A stretch of DNA of 64,000 nt, from the NCBI GenBank assembly GCA_903882645.1, contig CAIRXZ010000238.1, forward strand, positions 1 to 64,000, written 5' to 3'. Position 1 is the stretch's first letter, and each line of letters opens with the position of its first letter. This stretch comes from an uncultured Acidobacteriia bacterium (GTDB lineage: Bacteria; Acidobacteriota; Terriglobia; Bryobacterales; Bryobacteraceae). Positions 36,576-45,147 of this stretch are shown piece after piece. The position numbers and the translations under genes are program-made. The notes beneath the pieces were generated by a model. That model was given only the letters and a program-made list of their open reading frames with translations, did not search any database and was not told where the DNA came from.

Positions 36576-38125
36576 GAACCGGGGGGAGGCACGGAGTCGC
36601 TGCAATGCCGGCGGCCTGTCTGCTTGCCCTCTCATTCGTGAACGCCGTCGCCGGTCAACAGACGGAGGGCCTGCTTCCGGCGGCGCCCGCTCCCATGGCG
36701 CAGTCGGACCAGGATTCGCGGACCGATCTCTTCTTGACTGTTGGAAAGTCCGCGATCATCGATACCGCGCTTCCTCTTCAGCGCATCTCGGTGGGTTTTG
36801 GAGACATAGCGGAGGCTACGGCGATCAGCCCGCGCCAGTTACTCGTGAGCGCCAAGGCGCCGGGAGCGACCAGCCTTATCATCTGGCACGAGGGAGGCGC
36901 CAGGCGGCTCTTCGACATCACCGTAGTGGCCAGCAGTTTAATGGCGGATAGACGCATCGAAGGCATCAAGCGTGAATTGGAACGGGAACTGCCCGGACAG
37001 AGCGTCGATTTAAGTTTTGAGAATGAGACCGCCTTCTTACGTGGGACGGTTAAGGATGTGACGAGCGCGGACCGCGCGGTCTCAATCGTTTCGACGCTGG
37101 GAAGGACCGTGAACCTTCTTTACGTGGATGTGCCGGCTCCGCCGAGGCAGATCTTGTTGAAGGTCAAATTCGCCAGTGTAGACCGGAGCGTCCAGACACA
37201 ACTGGGTCTAAACGTTTTCAGCACAGGCGCCACAAACACCATCGGATCTGTAACCACGCAACAGTCCTCTCCGCCAGGATTCGCCGTCCAGGCCGGCGCG
37301 CCGGCCCTGGCGACGATTTCGGACGCTCTGAATCTCTTCTTCTTCCGCCCCGATCTGAATCTGGGAGCCACCATTAAGGCGCTGGAAGTCAAGGGACTTC
37401 TCCAGGTTCTCGCCGAGCCCAACATGCTTGCGGAAAATGGCAAGCAGGCGAGCTTTCTTGCGGGGGGAGAGTTTCCCTTCCCGAGCGTGAGTTCGAGCAC
37501 GGGAGGCACTCCGATGGTTTCCATTCAATTCCGCGAGTTTGGCGTCCGCCTGACTTTCACTCCAACCATCACGCCGCGCGGGACTATTCATTTGGCAGTG
37601 GCGCCCGAAGTTAGCGCCCTTGATTTCACGAACGGCCTGTCGGTAAGCGGCTTCAATGTCCCGGCGCTTACAACACGCAAGCTGGATACGCAGATCGAAT
37701 TGGAGCAGGGACAGAGTTTTGCGATCGGGGGTCTTCTCGATAATCGGACGACGGATACCATCGAAAAGGTTCCTTTCCTGGGGGACATTCCGGTCTTGGG
37801 AAAGTTCTTCCAGTCCAAATCCACTTCAAAGCAAAACACGGAACTGATAGTCATTGTGACCCCTGAGCTGGTTCGCCCGATCCCCGCGGGTCAGCCCGTG
37901 CCCGAGTTGAAGTACTCCAGACCATTCCTCCGGCCAAATACGGGCAAGGAGTTGGCGACTCCCGGGATCGATGCCACAGGCTCCGTACCAGTCAAACCGC
38001 CGAACCCGGCGATTCCCATCGAAGACTTGATGCTAAGCCTGCAGCAGGCCGCGGCTCAGGTCCAGCCGGGCTCGACACCCGCGGCGGCTTCGGCGAAACC
38101 GCCAGCCTCCCCGCCACCCCGGTGA
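36572..38125 (+). CDS. cpaC: CpaC/RcpA, outer-membrane secretin of the Tad system
   Basis: 517 residues, GTG start at 36572 overlapping the cpaB stop. Signal peptide (PAACLLALSFVNAVAG), a pilus-assembly N-terminal domain (ILDTALPLQRISVGF-like, residues 55-125), a BON-like segment (SVDLSFENETAFLRGTVKD), then the secretin domain at about 230-430 with the signature VPFLGDIPVLGKFFQS. This forms the outer-membrane channel for the Flp pilus. The tail is Pro/Ala-rich. No pilotin or tadD-like TPR gene is seen nearby. Confidence 0.95.
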   Translation: MRTGGRHGVAAMPAACLLALSFVNAVAGQQTEGLLPAAPAPMAQSDQDSRTDLFLTVGKSAIIDTALPLQRISVGFGDIAEATAISPRQLLVSAKAPGATSLIIWHEGGARRLFDITVVASSLMADRRIEGIKRELERELPGQSVDLSFENETAFLRGTVKDVTSADRAVSIVSTLGRTVNLLYVDVPAPPRQILLKVKFASVDRSVQTQLGLNVFSTGATNTIGSVTTQQSSPPGFAVQAGAPALATISDALNLFFFRPDLNLGATIKALEVKGLLQVLAEPNMLAENGKQASFLAGGEFPFPSVSSSTGGTPMVSIQFREFGVRLTFTPTITPRGTIHLAVAPEVSALDFTNGLSVSGFNVPALTTRKLDTQIELEQGQSFAIGGLLDNRTTDTIEKVPFLGDIPVLGKFFQSKSTSKQNTELIVIVTPELVRPIPAGQPVPELKYSRPFLRPNTGKELATPGIDATGSVPVKPPNPAIPIEDLMLSLQQAAAQVQPGSTPAAASAKPPASPPPR

Positions 38126-38191
38126 ACTGCGGAGCGTAAGACGCGAGTCAAGACGGTCTGTCAAAGCGAATCGAGCGCGCGTAGCGCTTGT

Positions 38192-38364
38192 TATACAGCC
38201 GCGCAGAACTAACGGGACATGACGGCCCATGTGGCGCACGCTTCAGCGTGCTGCGGCGAGTTTCAACTCGCCGTGCTGGCTCTCCGCAGGCTGAAGCCCG
38301 CGGCGGCGCGCTGAAGCGTGCGCCACGGCCGGTGAATGTCTCTTTGCTTATGCGCGGCTGTATA
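38192..38364. mobile_element. MITE-like element with nested inverted repeats
   Basis: 173 bp bounded by perfect 14-bp inverted repeats, TATACAGCCGCGCA at 38192-38205 and TGCGCGGCTGTATA at 38351-38364. Inside lies a second perfect inverted repeat of 18 bp, GTGGCGCACGCTTCAGCG at 38231-38248 and its complement at 38309-38326, and a third small one (GCGAGTTT and AACTCGC). No coding capacity. I see no target-site duplication. Confidence 0.7.
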
Positions 38365-38386
38365 GATCGGTAGAAGAGGTGGCGAA

Positions 38387-38725
38387 GTGCTGGAAACCAA
38401 GGCCGAATTCAACGAGCGTGCAAAGCGGCGTTATCCGATCGAGCAATCGCTGCGCTACAGGGTGTTGTACGGCAAAGGCATCAGACAGAATGGGGAAGGC
38501 CGCACAGTAGACATGTCCAGCAAAGAAGTCACTTTCACAACTGCGAGCGAGCTGCCGGAAGGTGGCGCGGTGGAGTTGACCGTCGAGTGGCCGGCATTGC
38601 TCCATGATTCGGTCCGGATGAAGCTCATGCTTTTCGGCGTTGTGATGCGCGGGGACCAACGCGCAACCTCCGTGGCGATCAACAGGCACGAGTTTCGCAC
38701 CCAACGCGCCGTCAAACCCGTATAG
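38387..38725 (+). CDS. PilZ-domain protein
   Basis: 112 residues from GTG 38387, preceded by AGAGGTGG. A single PilZ domain: RAKRRYPIEQ supplies the RxxxR-type motif, and DMSSKEVTF matches DxSxxG except that Gly is Glu. Such proteins bind c-di-GMP, but the change may weaken binding. It follows the secretin gene after the MITE-like element and is the second PilZ protein beside Tad genes. Confidence 0.75.
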   Translation: MLETKAEFNERAKRRYPIEQSLRYRVLYGKGIRQNGEGRTVDMSSKEVTFTTASELPEGGAVELTVEWPALLHDSVRMKLMLFGVVMRGDQRATSVAINRHEFRTQRAVKPV

Positions 38726-39124
38726 GCTGCGAGGAACGCGCCTCGCCCCCTTCCCCCGAAGTCCGGCGACTCGGTCTACGATGCGATCCTTTGAAGCGAG
38801 CGCGACGGGCCCGTTCGGCGACTTGCGCCGTCTATGGCGGACCTTCTCCTGGAACTGCTCGATCCCCCGCTCATCGAGCGGCGTCATCCAGCCGGTGTAG
38901 ACGCTGACCGAAATGAAGTCCGCCAGATCCCTGCCGGTCCGCTTATAGCGGTAGTTGTTGACCACGCCCGCGGCCCGCTGGTGGTGGCTCGTAATGGTCG
39001 CCCTCGCATTCGGGACGGCGCCGTCGATACAGCGTGAGTGCCGTTTGGGGCCGCCTTCATTCTCTGCCGTTGCACGCTATTGCGCGCTGGAGAGCCGATT
39101 GTCTGTAAGTTATTGATTCTAAAG
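38726..39124. other. 399-base stretch without a recognised gene
   Basis: The only open frame of note is on the minus strand at about 38750-39010, containing VVNNYRYKRTGRDLADFISV. It has protein-like composition but no recognisable family, no clear ribosome site, and runs on antisense to the PilZ gene. It may be a gene remnant. The right end leads directly into the 3' end of tRNA-Ser. Confidence 0.4.
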
Positions 39125-39214
39125 TGGCGGAGAGAGTGGGATTCGAACCCACGTTAGAGTTTCCCCTAAACACGCTTTCCAAGCGTGCGCCTTCAACCAC
39201 TCGGCCATCTCTCC
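39125..39214 (-). tRNA. tRNA-Ser (anticodon GGA)
   Basis: Read on the minus strand: 7-bp acceptor stem GGAGAGA/TCTCTCC, D-arm ATGGCCGAGTGG, anticodon stem CACGC/GCGTG enclosing TTGGAAA (anticodon GGA), a long variable arm (TTTAGGGGAAACTCTAA), T-arm GGGTTCGAATCCC, discriminator G and encoded CCA. About 90 nt, a normal class II tRNA. Confidence 0.96.
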
Positions 39215-39334
39215 GGCGCGGGACAAGACGCCGCTTGCGGTTTCCTCAAGCGGCTTTGGAAGGCTTTTTTCAGCATAGCATGGGGCCGGGGCGGGGCCGG
39301 TGGCGTTGTAGCGCCGCCGGAGGGCTTTGGTTTC

Positions 39335-39555
39335 GCGCGGGCAACCGCTCTCTTAGCAGCCGTGAAGAAAACAGCCGGCAAGCCGGCTTGACAAGCGAAA
39401 CCGCCTGTCCCGCCTTGGCGCCGAAGGAGTTGCAGATTGGTGGGACAGGCGGTTCCGCCTGGCGGCCGATTTTTTCACAGCTTCTTACATTCGCGGCTGG
39501 GGCGTACACCCCGCGCGGCAACCGCTCTCTTACCTTCGCGGCTCGGTCGCACCCC
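39335..39555. repeat. Gene-free stretch with the inverted counterpart of the 27.2-27.4 kb repeat cluster
   Basis: The 450 bases between the tRNA and asnB hold GGGCAACCGCTCTCTTA at 39339, GAAACCGCCTGTCCCGCC and its inverted partner TGGGACAGGCGGTTCCGCC (39397-39460), CAGCTTCTTACATTCGCGGC at about 39478, and GGCAACCGCTCTCTTACC at 39517. These are reverse-complement versions of units at 27201-27406. No gene seen. Confidence 0.78.
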
Positions 39556-39667
39556 GCGGCAGTTGGCCGCCGCCCCAGTGGGCGCCGATGTGCTATATTC
39601 AACGTTCCACCAAGCCGCCGCAGAGCGGAGAATCGCACTACCCGCGAATCGAGGAAGTTGGGGCCAT

Positions 39668-41587
39668 ATGTGCGGCATTGCGGGATTTACGACGCTGAAT
39701 CGAGGCGCCGACCGGGGCGTAGCGGGCCGCATCGCCGAAGCCTTGTATCATCGGGGACCGGATCAGCAGGGGATCTTCGAAGGCCGCGGAGCGACGTTGT
39801 GCGCCGTCCGGCTGAAGATCATAGATCTCGCCGGCGGCGACCAGCCGATCATCAGCGAGGATGGCGACACGGTCATCGCGTTCAACGGCGAAATCTACAA
39901 CCATAGAGAAATCCGGACCGAGTTGGAAGGACTGGGGCACCGCTTCCGCTCCAATTGCGACACGGAGACGGTGCTGCGGGCGTTTCTCCAATGGGACACG
40001 CAATGCTTCTCGCGAATGCGGGGAATGTTCGCGGCGGCGCTCTGGAGCGAATCGCGCGGGCGCCTGGTGCTGGCGCGCGACCGGATGGGGATCAAGCCGC
40101 TCTACTATTGCGAGCGCGCAGGCGACCTGTACTTCGGCAGCGAGCTGAAAGCGATTCTGGAACATCCCGAGCTGTCCAGGCGCCTGGATACGGAGGCGCT
40201 CGATGCGTATCTTTCCGTAAACTACGTTCCCGGCCCGCGCACGCTGATCGAAGGCATAAGGAAAGTTCCGCCGGGGCATCTGCTGGAATGGCGGCGCGGG
40301 GAGGCGCGGCTCGAGGCTTGGTGGAAGTTTCCGGCGGCGGCGCCGCGGCGGCGCCCGCTCGAGGCGGCGAAGGAGGAACTGGACTGGCTGCTGAACGACT
40401 CGATTCGGGAGCAGATGGTTTCGGATGTCCCGCTGGGCGTGTGGGCATCGGGAGGCTTGGATTCGTCCACCGTGCTGCACTACGCGGCCGCGCACTGCTC
40501 CGGACGGCTGAAGACGTTTTCGGTTTCGTTCGCCGGGCGCAGCTTCGATGAGAGCCCGTATTTCCGCCAGGTGGCGCGGGTCTACGACACCGATCACCAT
40601 GAGTTCGACCTGAATCCGGACGTCGAACTACGGAGCGCCATCCAGGATTTCGCATACTACTCGGACGAACCGAGCGCCGACGCGGGCGCGCTGCCGGTAT
40701 GGTATCTCTCGCGCATGACCCGGCGGCACGTAACGGTGGCGCTTTCGGGGGAAGGCGCGGACGAGTTGTTCGGCGGGTACATAACCTACGTCGCGGACCG
40801 GCTGACGGGTCCGTTCCGGCTGACGCCATCCCCCGTGCGGCGGATGATGCTCCACGCTCTGGACCGGTATATGCCCGTCTCCGACGAGAAGATCAGCCTG
40901 GAGTACAAGCTGAAGCGCTGGATCGAAGGAAGCTGGCTGCACCCGGACGAGGCGCACTTTTTCTGGAATGGGACGTTTTCGCCGGAACAACTGAAGCAGA
41001 TCCGGCCGGGAAGCGGCGGGAGCGGCCTGCGGGCGCTGGCGGCGCGGCTGGGCTCCGGGCCCGCGGGCGTAGAACGTTATCTCAGAACAGATCAGAATTA
41101 CTATCTGCCGGATGACATTCTGTACAAGACAGACCGCATGAGCATGGCGCACTCGCTGGAGGTGAGGCCGCCCTTCCTGGACCACCGGATTGTGGAGTTC
41201 GCGGCTTCTCTGCCGGCGAATATGAAGATCCGGGGCTTCCGGCAGAAATACCTGCTCAGGGAACTGATGCGGGCGAAACTCCCGCGAGCGGTGCTGGACC
41301 GCAAGAAGACGGGTTTCGACATCCCCACGCACGAATGGTTTCGCGGGCCGCTGCGGGGGCTGCTGATGGACACCCTGACGCCCGATGCAGTGCGGGCCAC
41401 GGGCATTTTCGACGCGCAGGCAATCGAATCCCTGGTACGCGATCATATGGAGAGGCGGGTCAATGCCGGGTATCACTTATGGGGTCTGCTGACGCTCTTC
41501 CTTTGGATGAGGAAGTGGAAGGTCGAGATCCTGCCTCCGGCCGAGGCGGCGAGGCGGACATCCGCGGGCGCGCTTACTGCCAGCTAA
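39668..41587 (+). CDS. asnB: Glutamine-hydrolysing asparagine synthetase
   Basis: 639 residues. The true start is ATG 39668, because the nucleophile must be Cys2 (MCGIAGFTTL) after Met removal; the open frame extends upstream but through repeats. N-terminal Ntn glutaminase: YHRGPDQQGIF, FNGEIYNH, RMGIKPLYY. C-terminal synthetase: WASGGLDSSTVLHYAA (the PP-loop SGGxDS), LSGEGADELFGGY, SLEVRPPFLD. Such paralogues often sit in polysaccharide loci where they amidate a glycan, and a glycosyltransferase gene follows with a 73-base overlap. Confidence 0.93.
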   Translation: MCGIAGFTTLNRGADRGVAGRIAEALYHRGPDQQGIFEGRGATLCAVRLKIIDLAGGDQPIISEDGDTVIAFNGEIYNHREIRTELEGLGHRFRSNCDTETVLRAFLQWDTQCFSRMRGMFAAALWSESRGRLVLARDRMGIKPLYYCERAGDLYFGSELKAILEHPELSRRLDTEALDAYLSVNYVPGPRTLIEGIRKVPPGHLLEWRRGEARLEAWWKFPAAAPRRRPLEAAKEELDWLLNDSIREQMVSDVPLGVWASGGLDSSTVLHYAAAHCSGRLKTFSVSFAGRSFDESPYFRQVARVYDTDHHEFDLNPDVELRSAIQDFAYYSDEPSADAGALPVWYLSRMTRRHVTVALSGEGADELFGGYITYVADRLTGPFRLTPSPVRRMMLHALDRYMPVSDEKISLEYKLKRWIEGSWLHPDEAHFFWNGTFSPEQLKQIRPGSGGSGLRALAARLGSGPAGVERYLRTDQNYYLPDDILYKTDRMSMAHSLEVRPPFLDHRIVEFAASLPANMKIRGFRQKYLLRELMRAKLPRAVLDRKKTGFDIPTHEWFRGPLRGLLMDTLTPDAVRATGIFDAQAIESLVRDHMERRVNAGYHLWGLLTLFLWMRKWKVEILPPAEAARRTSAGALTAS

Positions 41588-43338
41588 TCGTCGCACTGGT
41601 GGCGGCAGCGATCTTCCTGGGCTGCATCGTCAGCCCGCCCTCGTTGATGGACGACGTAGACTCCGTGCAGGCGCAGATCGCGCGCAACATGCTGCAATCG
41701 GGCGACTGGGTCACGGCGCGGCTGGACGGGGTCGCCTACCTGGAGAAATCCCCTCTGAAGTACTGGGCGATGGCGGCGTCGTTCCGGGTTTTCGGCGTTC
41801 ACGACTGGGCGGCGCGGATTCCACTCGCGCTGGCGGCGGTGGGGTTATGCTGGCTGACCGCGCGCTTCGGGGCGTGGGCGTTCGGGCCGCGGGCGGGGCT
41901 GTACTCCGGGCTCGCGCTGGCTACCAGCGTCGGGCTGTTCCTGTTTACGCGGATACTCATCCCGGACGCGATGCTCACGCTGGCGATCGCGGCGGCGCTG
42001 TGGAGCCTGTTGCGGGCAACGGACGAGAACGAGCCGCGACCGCGGATCTGGGCGCTGCTGATGTGGGCTTCGATGGGAACCGGATTGCTGCTCAAAGGGC
42101 TGATCGCGGCCCTGATCCCGATGGCAGCCGGACTTCTGTATCTGTTCTTCACGGGGCAGTTGCTCCGCCGCGGCACGTGGGCGAGGCTGCGGCCGATTTC
42201 CGGAGTGCTGGCGCTTCTCGCGATCGCAGCTCCGTGGCACATTCTCGCCACGCTGCGGAATCCGCCGTACCTGGATTTCACGATGCACAGCGAGAGGGGA
42301 TCGTATCACGGGTTCTTCTGGTTCTATTTCATCAACGAGCACGTACTTCGATTTCTGAACCTGCGGTATCCGCGGGACTACAACACCGTGCCGCGCGTGT
42401 ACTTCTGGTTTTTCCACTTACTCTGGCTGTTTCCGTGGAGTTTCTACCTGCCGGCAACGTTGAAGCTGAACTATCGGAAGCCGGACCGCGCGTCCCGAAC
42501 GCGCCTCATGGCGGTGTGCTGGGGCGGCTTCGTACTGGCGTTTTTCACATTCTCGACCACTCAGGAATACTATTCGATGCCAGCCTACCCTGCCCTGGCT
42601 TTGCTGCTGGGATCGGCGATCGCCGCGGGCGGCCGGCTGCTGAAGTACGGGACGCGGGCGATCGCGGCGGTGACGGCGATCGCAGCCATCGCCGCGGCGG
42701 CGATTCTGTGGATGGTGCGGGGGATGGCGGCGCCGGGGGACATCTCGTCGGCGCTGAGCCAGAATCCCGATGTCTATACGCTTTCGCTGGGGCACATGAC
42801 GGACTTGACCCTGGCGGCTTTCGCGTACTTGAAGCTGCCGCTGGCGATGGCGGGGGTGGCGTTCGCTATCGGCGCCGCGGGAGCGTGGAGATGGAAGACG
42901 GCGCGCGGACCCGTCCCGGCGCTGGCGCTCTCGGTAATGATGATATTGTTTTTCCACGCGGCGCGCGTAGCGATGGTTGCGTGGGACCCCTACCTGGCAT
43001 CACGGCCTCTGGCGGAGGCTTTGCTTCACGCGCCGCCGGGGGAACTGATCGTGGACGACCAGTACTACACGTTTTCGTCGATCTTCTTTTACACGAACCG
43101 GCGCGCCCTGCTGCTGAATGGGCGCGTGAACAACCTTGTGTATGGGTCGTACGCTCCCGACGCTCCCAAGGACGTGTTCATCGACGACGCCGGCTTCCAG
43201 CAACGGTGGCGGACGCCGGAGCGGTACTACCTGGCCGCCGAGGGCGCCGCGGTCCCGCGACTGGAGAGCCTGGCAGGCAAGAACGCGCTCCATGTGGTGG
43301 CGGCGAGCGGCGGCAAATTTCTCTTCACCAATAATTAA
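41515..43338 (+). CDS. GT39/ArnT-like membrane glycosyltransferase
   Basis: About 607 residues if GTG 41515 is the start (GAGG just upstream, inside asnB); GTG 41599 is an alternative beyond the asnB stop. Ten or more hydrophobic segments. The first loop has the ArnT/PMT signature MDDVDSVQAQIARNM then GDWVTARLDGVAYLEKSPLKYW, with catalytic Asp pair and substrate-binding KxPLxYW. These enzymes move a sugar from a lipid phosphate to lipid A or protein. It is probably co-expressed with asnB. The stop is followed by an A/T run and then a leader with two terminators. Confidence 0.87.
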   Translation: MEGRDPASGRGGEADIRGRAYCQLIVALVAAAIFLGCIVSPPSLMDDVDSVQAQIARNMLQSGDWVTARLDGVAYLEKSPLKYWAMAASFRVFGVHDWAARIPLALAAVGLCWLTARFGAWAFGPRAGLYSGLALATSVGLFLFTRILIPDAMLTLAIAAALWSLLRATDENEPRPRIWALLMWASMGTGLLLKGLIAALIPMAAGLLYLFFTGQLLRRGTWARLRPISGVLALLAIAAPWHILATLRNPPYLDFTMHSERGSYHGFFWFYFINEHVLRFLNLRYPRDYNTVPRVYFWFFHLLWLFPWSFYLPATLKLNYRKPDRASRTRLMAVCWGGFVLAFFTFSTTQEYYSMPAYPALALLLGSAIAAGGRLLKYGTRAIAAVTAIAAIAAAAILWMVRGMAAPGDISSALSQNPDVYTLSLGHMTDLTLAAFAYLKLPLAMAGVAFAIGAAGAWRWKTARGPVPALALSVMMILFFHAARVAMVAWDPYLASRPLAEALLHAPPGELIVDDQYYTFSSIFFYTNRRALLLNGRVNNLVYGSYAPDAPKDVFIDDAGFQQRWRTPERYYLAAEGAAVPRLESLAGKNALHVVAASGGKFLFTNN

Positions 43339-43434
43339 AAAATATTTTCGCCATTGTTTTCAATGACTTGGGCCGGGCGTCTCAGGCGTCTGCGCGGCCT
43401 CGAATGGTACGTTGAAATTGGGATGAGGGTTGCG

Positions 43435-43466
43435 CGGCTCCGCAGTTTTGCGGGGCCGTTTTTTTT
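43435..43466 (+). terminator. Intrinsic terminator 1 upstream of the phage-like cluster
   Basis: CGGCTCCGCA pairs with TGCGGGGCCG (one G-T pair) across a GTTT loop and is followed by eight T residues. Confidence 0.85.
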
Positions 43467-43470
43467 GAGC

Positions 43471-43504
43471 GCGGCCTCGCGGCTCTGCGAGGCCGCTCTT
43501 TTTT
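43471..43504 (+). terminator. Intrinsic terminator 2 upstream of the phage-like cluster
   Basis: GCGGCCTCGC pairs perfectly with GCGAGGCCGC across a GGCTCT loop, followed by TCTTTTTT. An identical GCGCGGCCTCG block lies earlier, at 43392-43402, and could pair with the 3' arm instead, giving a possible alternative fold. The first phage-like gene starts 32 bases later. Confidence 0.85.
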
Positions 43505-43535
43505 GGGCGAATTCAAAAGAGGAGCAGGGACCGAA

Positions 43536-43796
43536 ATGAAACAGCAAGAAACAGCTCCCGAAGGTTGTGAGGGATGCAAGAAGTGGAAAGAAGCCAAGAA
43601 ACGGGTACGGATCGCGAATCTGCTGGCGAATGCGACCGGCAGGCTGGCGAAAAAGATCGAGGACGACGACTGGAAACCGACGATGGCGGAGTATCTGAAG
43701 CTGCTGCAATTGGAGCAGGAGTACGAGGAGGAGAGTCCGAAGGAGATCAAGGTGACATGGGTGGAACCGACGCCGGCATCCTCGAACGAGGAATAA
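43536..43796 (+). CDS. Small phage-like protein in the terminase small-subunit position
   Basis: 86 residues from ATG 43536 (AGAGGAGCAGGGA upstream). Charged and helical, with a CEGCKKW motif near the N-terminus and a coiled-coil-like C-terminus (EYLKLLQLEQEYEEE). It overlaps the large terminase gene by 40 bases. Position suggests a small terminase subunit, but sequence similarity to that family is not evident to me. Confidence 0.65.
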   Translation: MKQQETAPEGCEGCKKWKEAKKRVRIANLLANATGRLAKKIEDDDWKPTMAEYLKLLQLEQEYEEESPKEIKVTWVEPTPASSNEE

Positions 43797-45061
43797 TATA
43801 CGATCCGCTGCCGTCACAGAAGGCGTTTCACGCCTCGGAAGCGCGGTTCAAGGGCTTCTCGGGGCCAATCGGATGCGGAAAGAGCCAGGCGCTGTGCCAG
43901 GAGGCCATCCGGCTGAGCTACGTGAACGCGGGGCGACCGGGCCTGTTGGGGGCGCCGACCTACCCGATGCTGCGAGACGCGACTCAAGCGACGCTGCTGG
44001 AGATCCTGGACTCCAACGGGATTCCGTACGAACACAACAAGGCCGAGAACACTCTGACCATGAGGGACTCGGGATCGAAGATCCTGTTCCGGCCGGTAGA
44101 GGAGTTCGAGCGGCTGCGCGGCACAAATTTGGCCTGGTTTGGCCTGGACGAGCTGACATATACGCAGGAAGCCGCCTGGCTGCGGCTGGAAGGACGGCTG
44201 CGCGACCCGAAGGCGCAGCACCTCTGCGGATTCGCGGTGTGGACGCCGAAGGGCTATGACTGGGTGTACCGGAGATTCCTGGCAAACGGGCGGAGCGCGT
44301 ACGAGACGATTCTCGCGAAGCCGTACGAGAACCGGCATTTGTTGAAGAAGATCCCGGACTACTACGACCGGCTGAAGGCGAGTTACGACGAGACGTTCTT
44401 TCAGCAGGAAGTTCTGGGGGAATACCTCAGCATGGACGGCGCGCGGGCATATCACGCCTTCAGCCGCGAGGCGCACGTGACGTCCTTGAGCGCCGTTCCC
44501 GATCTGCAGCTGCGATGGGCTCTGGATTTCAACGTGGACCCGATGTCATCGGTGATCGTGCAGATCGTGAAGAGCAAGATCAGGGTGCTCGACGAAATCG
44601 TGATCCGGCACGGAACCACGCAGGAGGCTTGCGAGCAATTCCTCGAGCGGTTTGGAAAGCATCGCCCCGGAGTGGTGGTCTATGGAGACGCCTCGGGCCA
44701 TCAGCAGCACACGACGGGAATGTCGGACTACGACGTGATCCGGGAGTACTTCCAGGTTCACGCGAACGTGCCGGTCCAATACCGCACGCCGCGAGTCAAC
44801 CCCGGCGTGAGGGAGCGGTTGAATCTGATGAACGCCAAGCTGCGGTCGGCGCGGGGCGAGATCGGCATGCAAGTCGATCAGAAGTGCAGGGAGCTGATAC
44901 AAGATTTCGAGCAGGTGTTATTCAAGGCGGACTCCTGGCAGATCGACAAGGACCGGGACCGCATGAGGACGCATTTATCGGATGCGTTGGGGTATCTGAT
45001 CTGGCACGAGTGCAGACCGGAGCGGCCTATCGGCGAACAGCCGAGGCGGCTGCTTGGCTAA
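43757..45061 (+). CDS. Phage terminase large subunit
   Basis: 434 residues from ATG 43757, with AGGAGAT eleven bases upstream. ATPase: Walker A SGPIGCGKSQALC, Walker B LAWFGLDELTYT. Nuclease: LDFNVDPMSSVIVQ, VVYGDASGHQQ and a C-terminal HLSDALGYLIW, the three acidic positions of the RNase H-like fold. This motor cuts and packages DNA into proheads; its intact motifs indicate that DNA packaging is retained. Confidence 0.93.
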   Translation: MGGTDAGILERGIIYDPLPSQKAFHASEARFKGFSGPIGCGKSQALCQEAIRLSYVNAGRPGLLGAPTYPMLRDATQATLLEILDSNGIPYEHNKAENTLTMRDSGSKILFRPVEEFERLRGTNLAWFGLDELTYTQEAAWLRLEGRLRDPKAQHLCGFAVWTPKGYDWVYRRFLANGRSAYETILAKPYENRHLLKKIPDYYDRLKASYDETFFQQEVLGEYLSMDGARAYHAFSREAHVTSLSAVPDLQLRWALDFNVDPMSSVIVQIVKSKIRVLDEIVIRHGTTQEACEQFLERFGKHRPGVVVYGDASGHQQHTTGMSDYDVIREYFQVHANVPVQYRTPRVNPGVRERLNLMNAKLRSARGEIGMQVDQKCRELIQDFEQVLFKADSWQIDKDRDRMRTHLSDALGYLIWHECRPERPIGEQPRRLLG

Positions 45062-45147
45062 GCGGCTTTAGACCCTTTACAGGAAGCGCAGCCCCGAAGT
45101 TCAGGCGGAACGGTTGTAAGTAGAAGTGCGCGGCGGAGGAAGCGGTT

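Noticed and set aside
38348-38965. Minus-strand gene of about 205 codons
   Set aside because: Half of it is antisense to the PilZ gene and crosses the MITE-like element. Only the first part might be a gene remnant, noted as an unassigned stretch.
39125-39214. tRNA-Ser as the attachment site of the phage-like cluster
   Set aside because: The cluster begins more than 4 kb away with ordinary host genes between, and I see no second copy of the tRNA 3' end at the right edge.
39437-39667. N-terminal extension of asnB
   Set aside because: Asparagine synthetase needs Cys at position 2, and the extension is translated from dispersed repeats.
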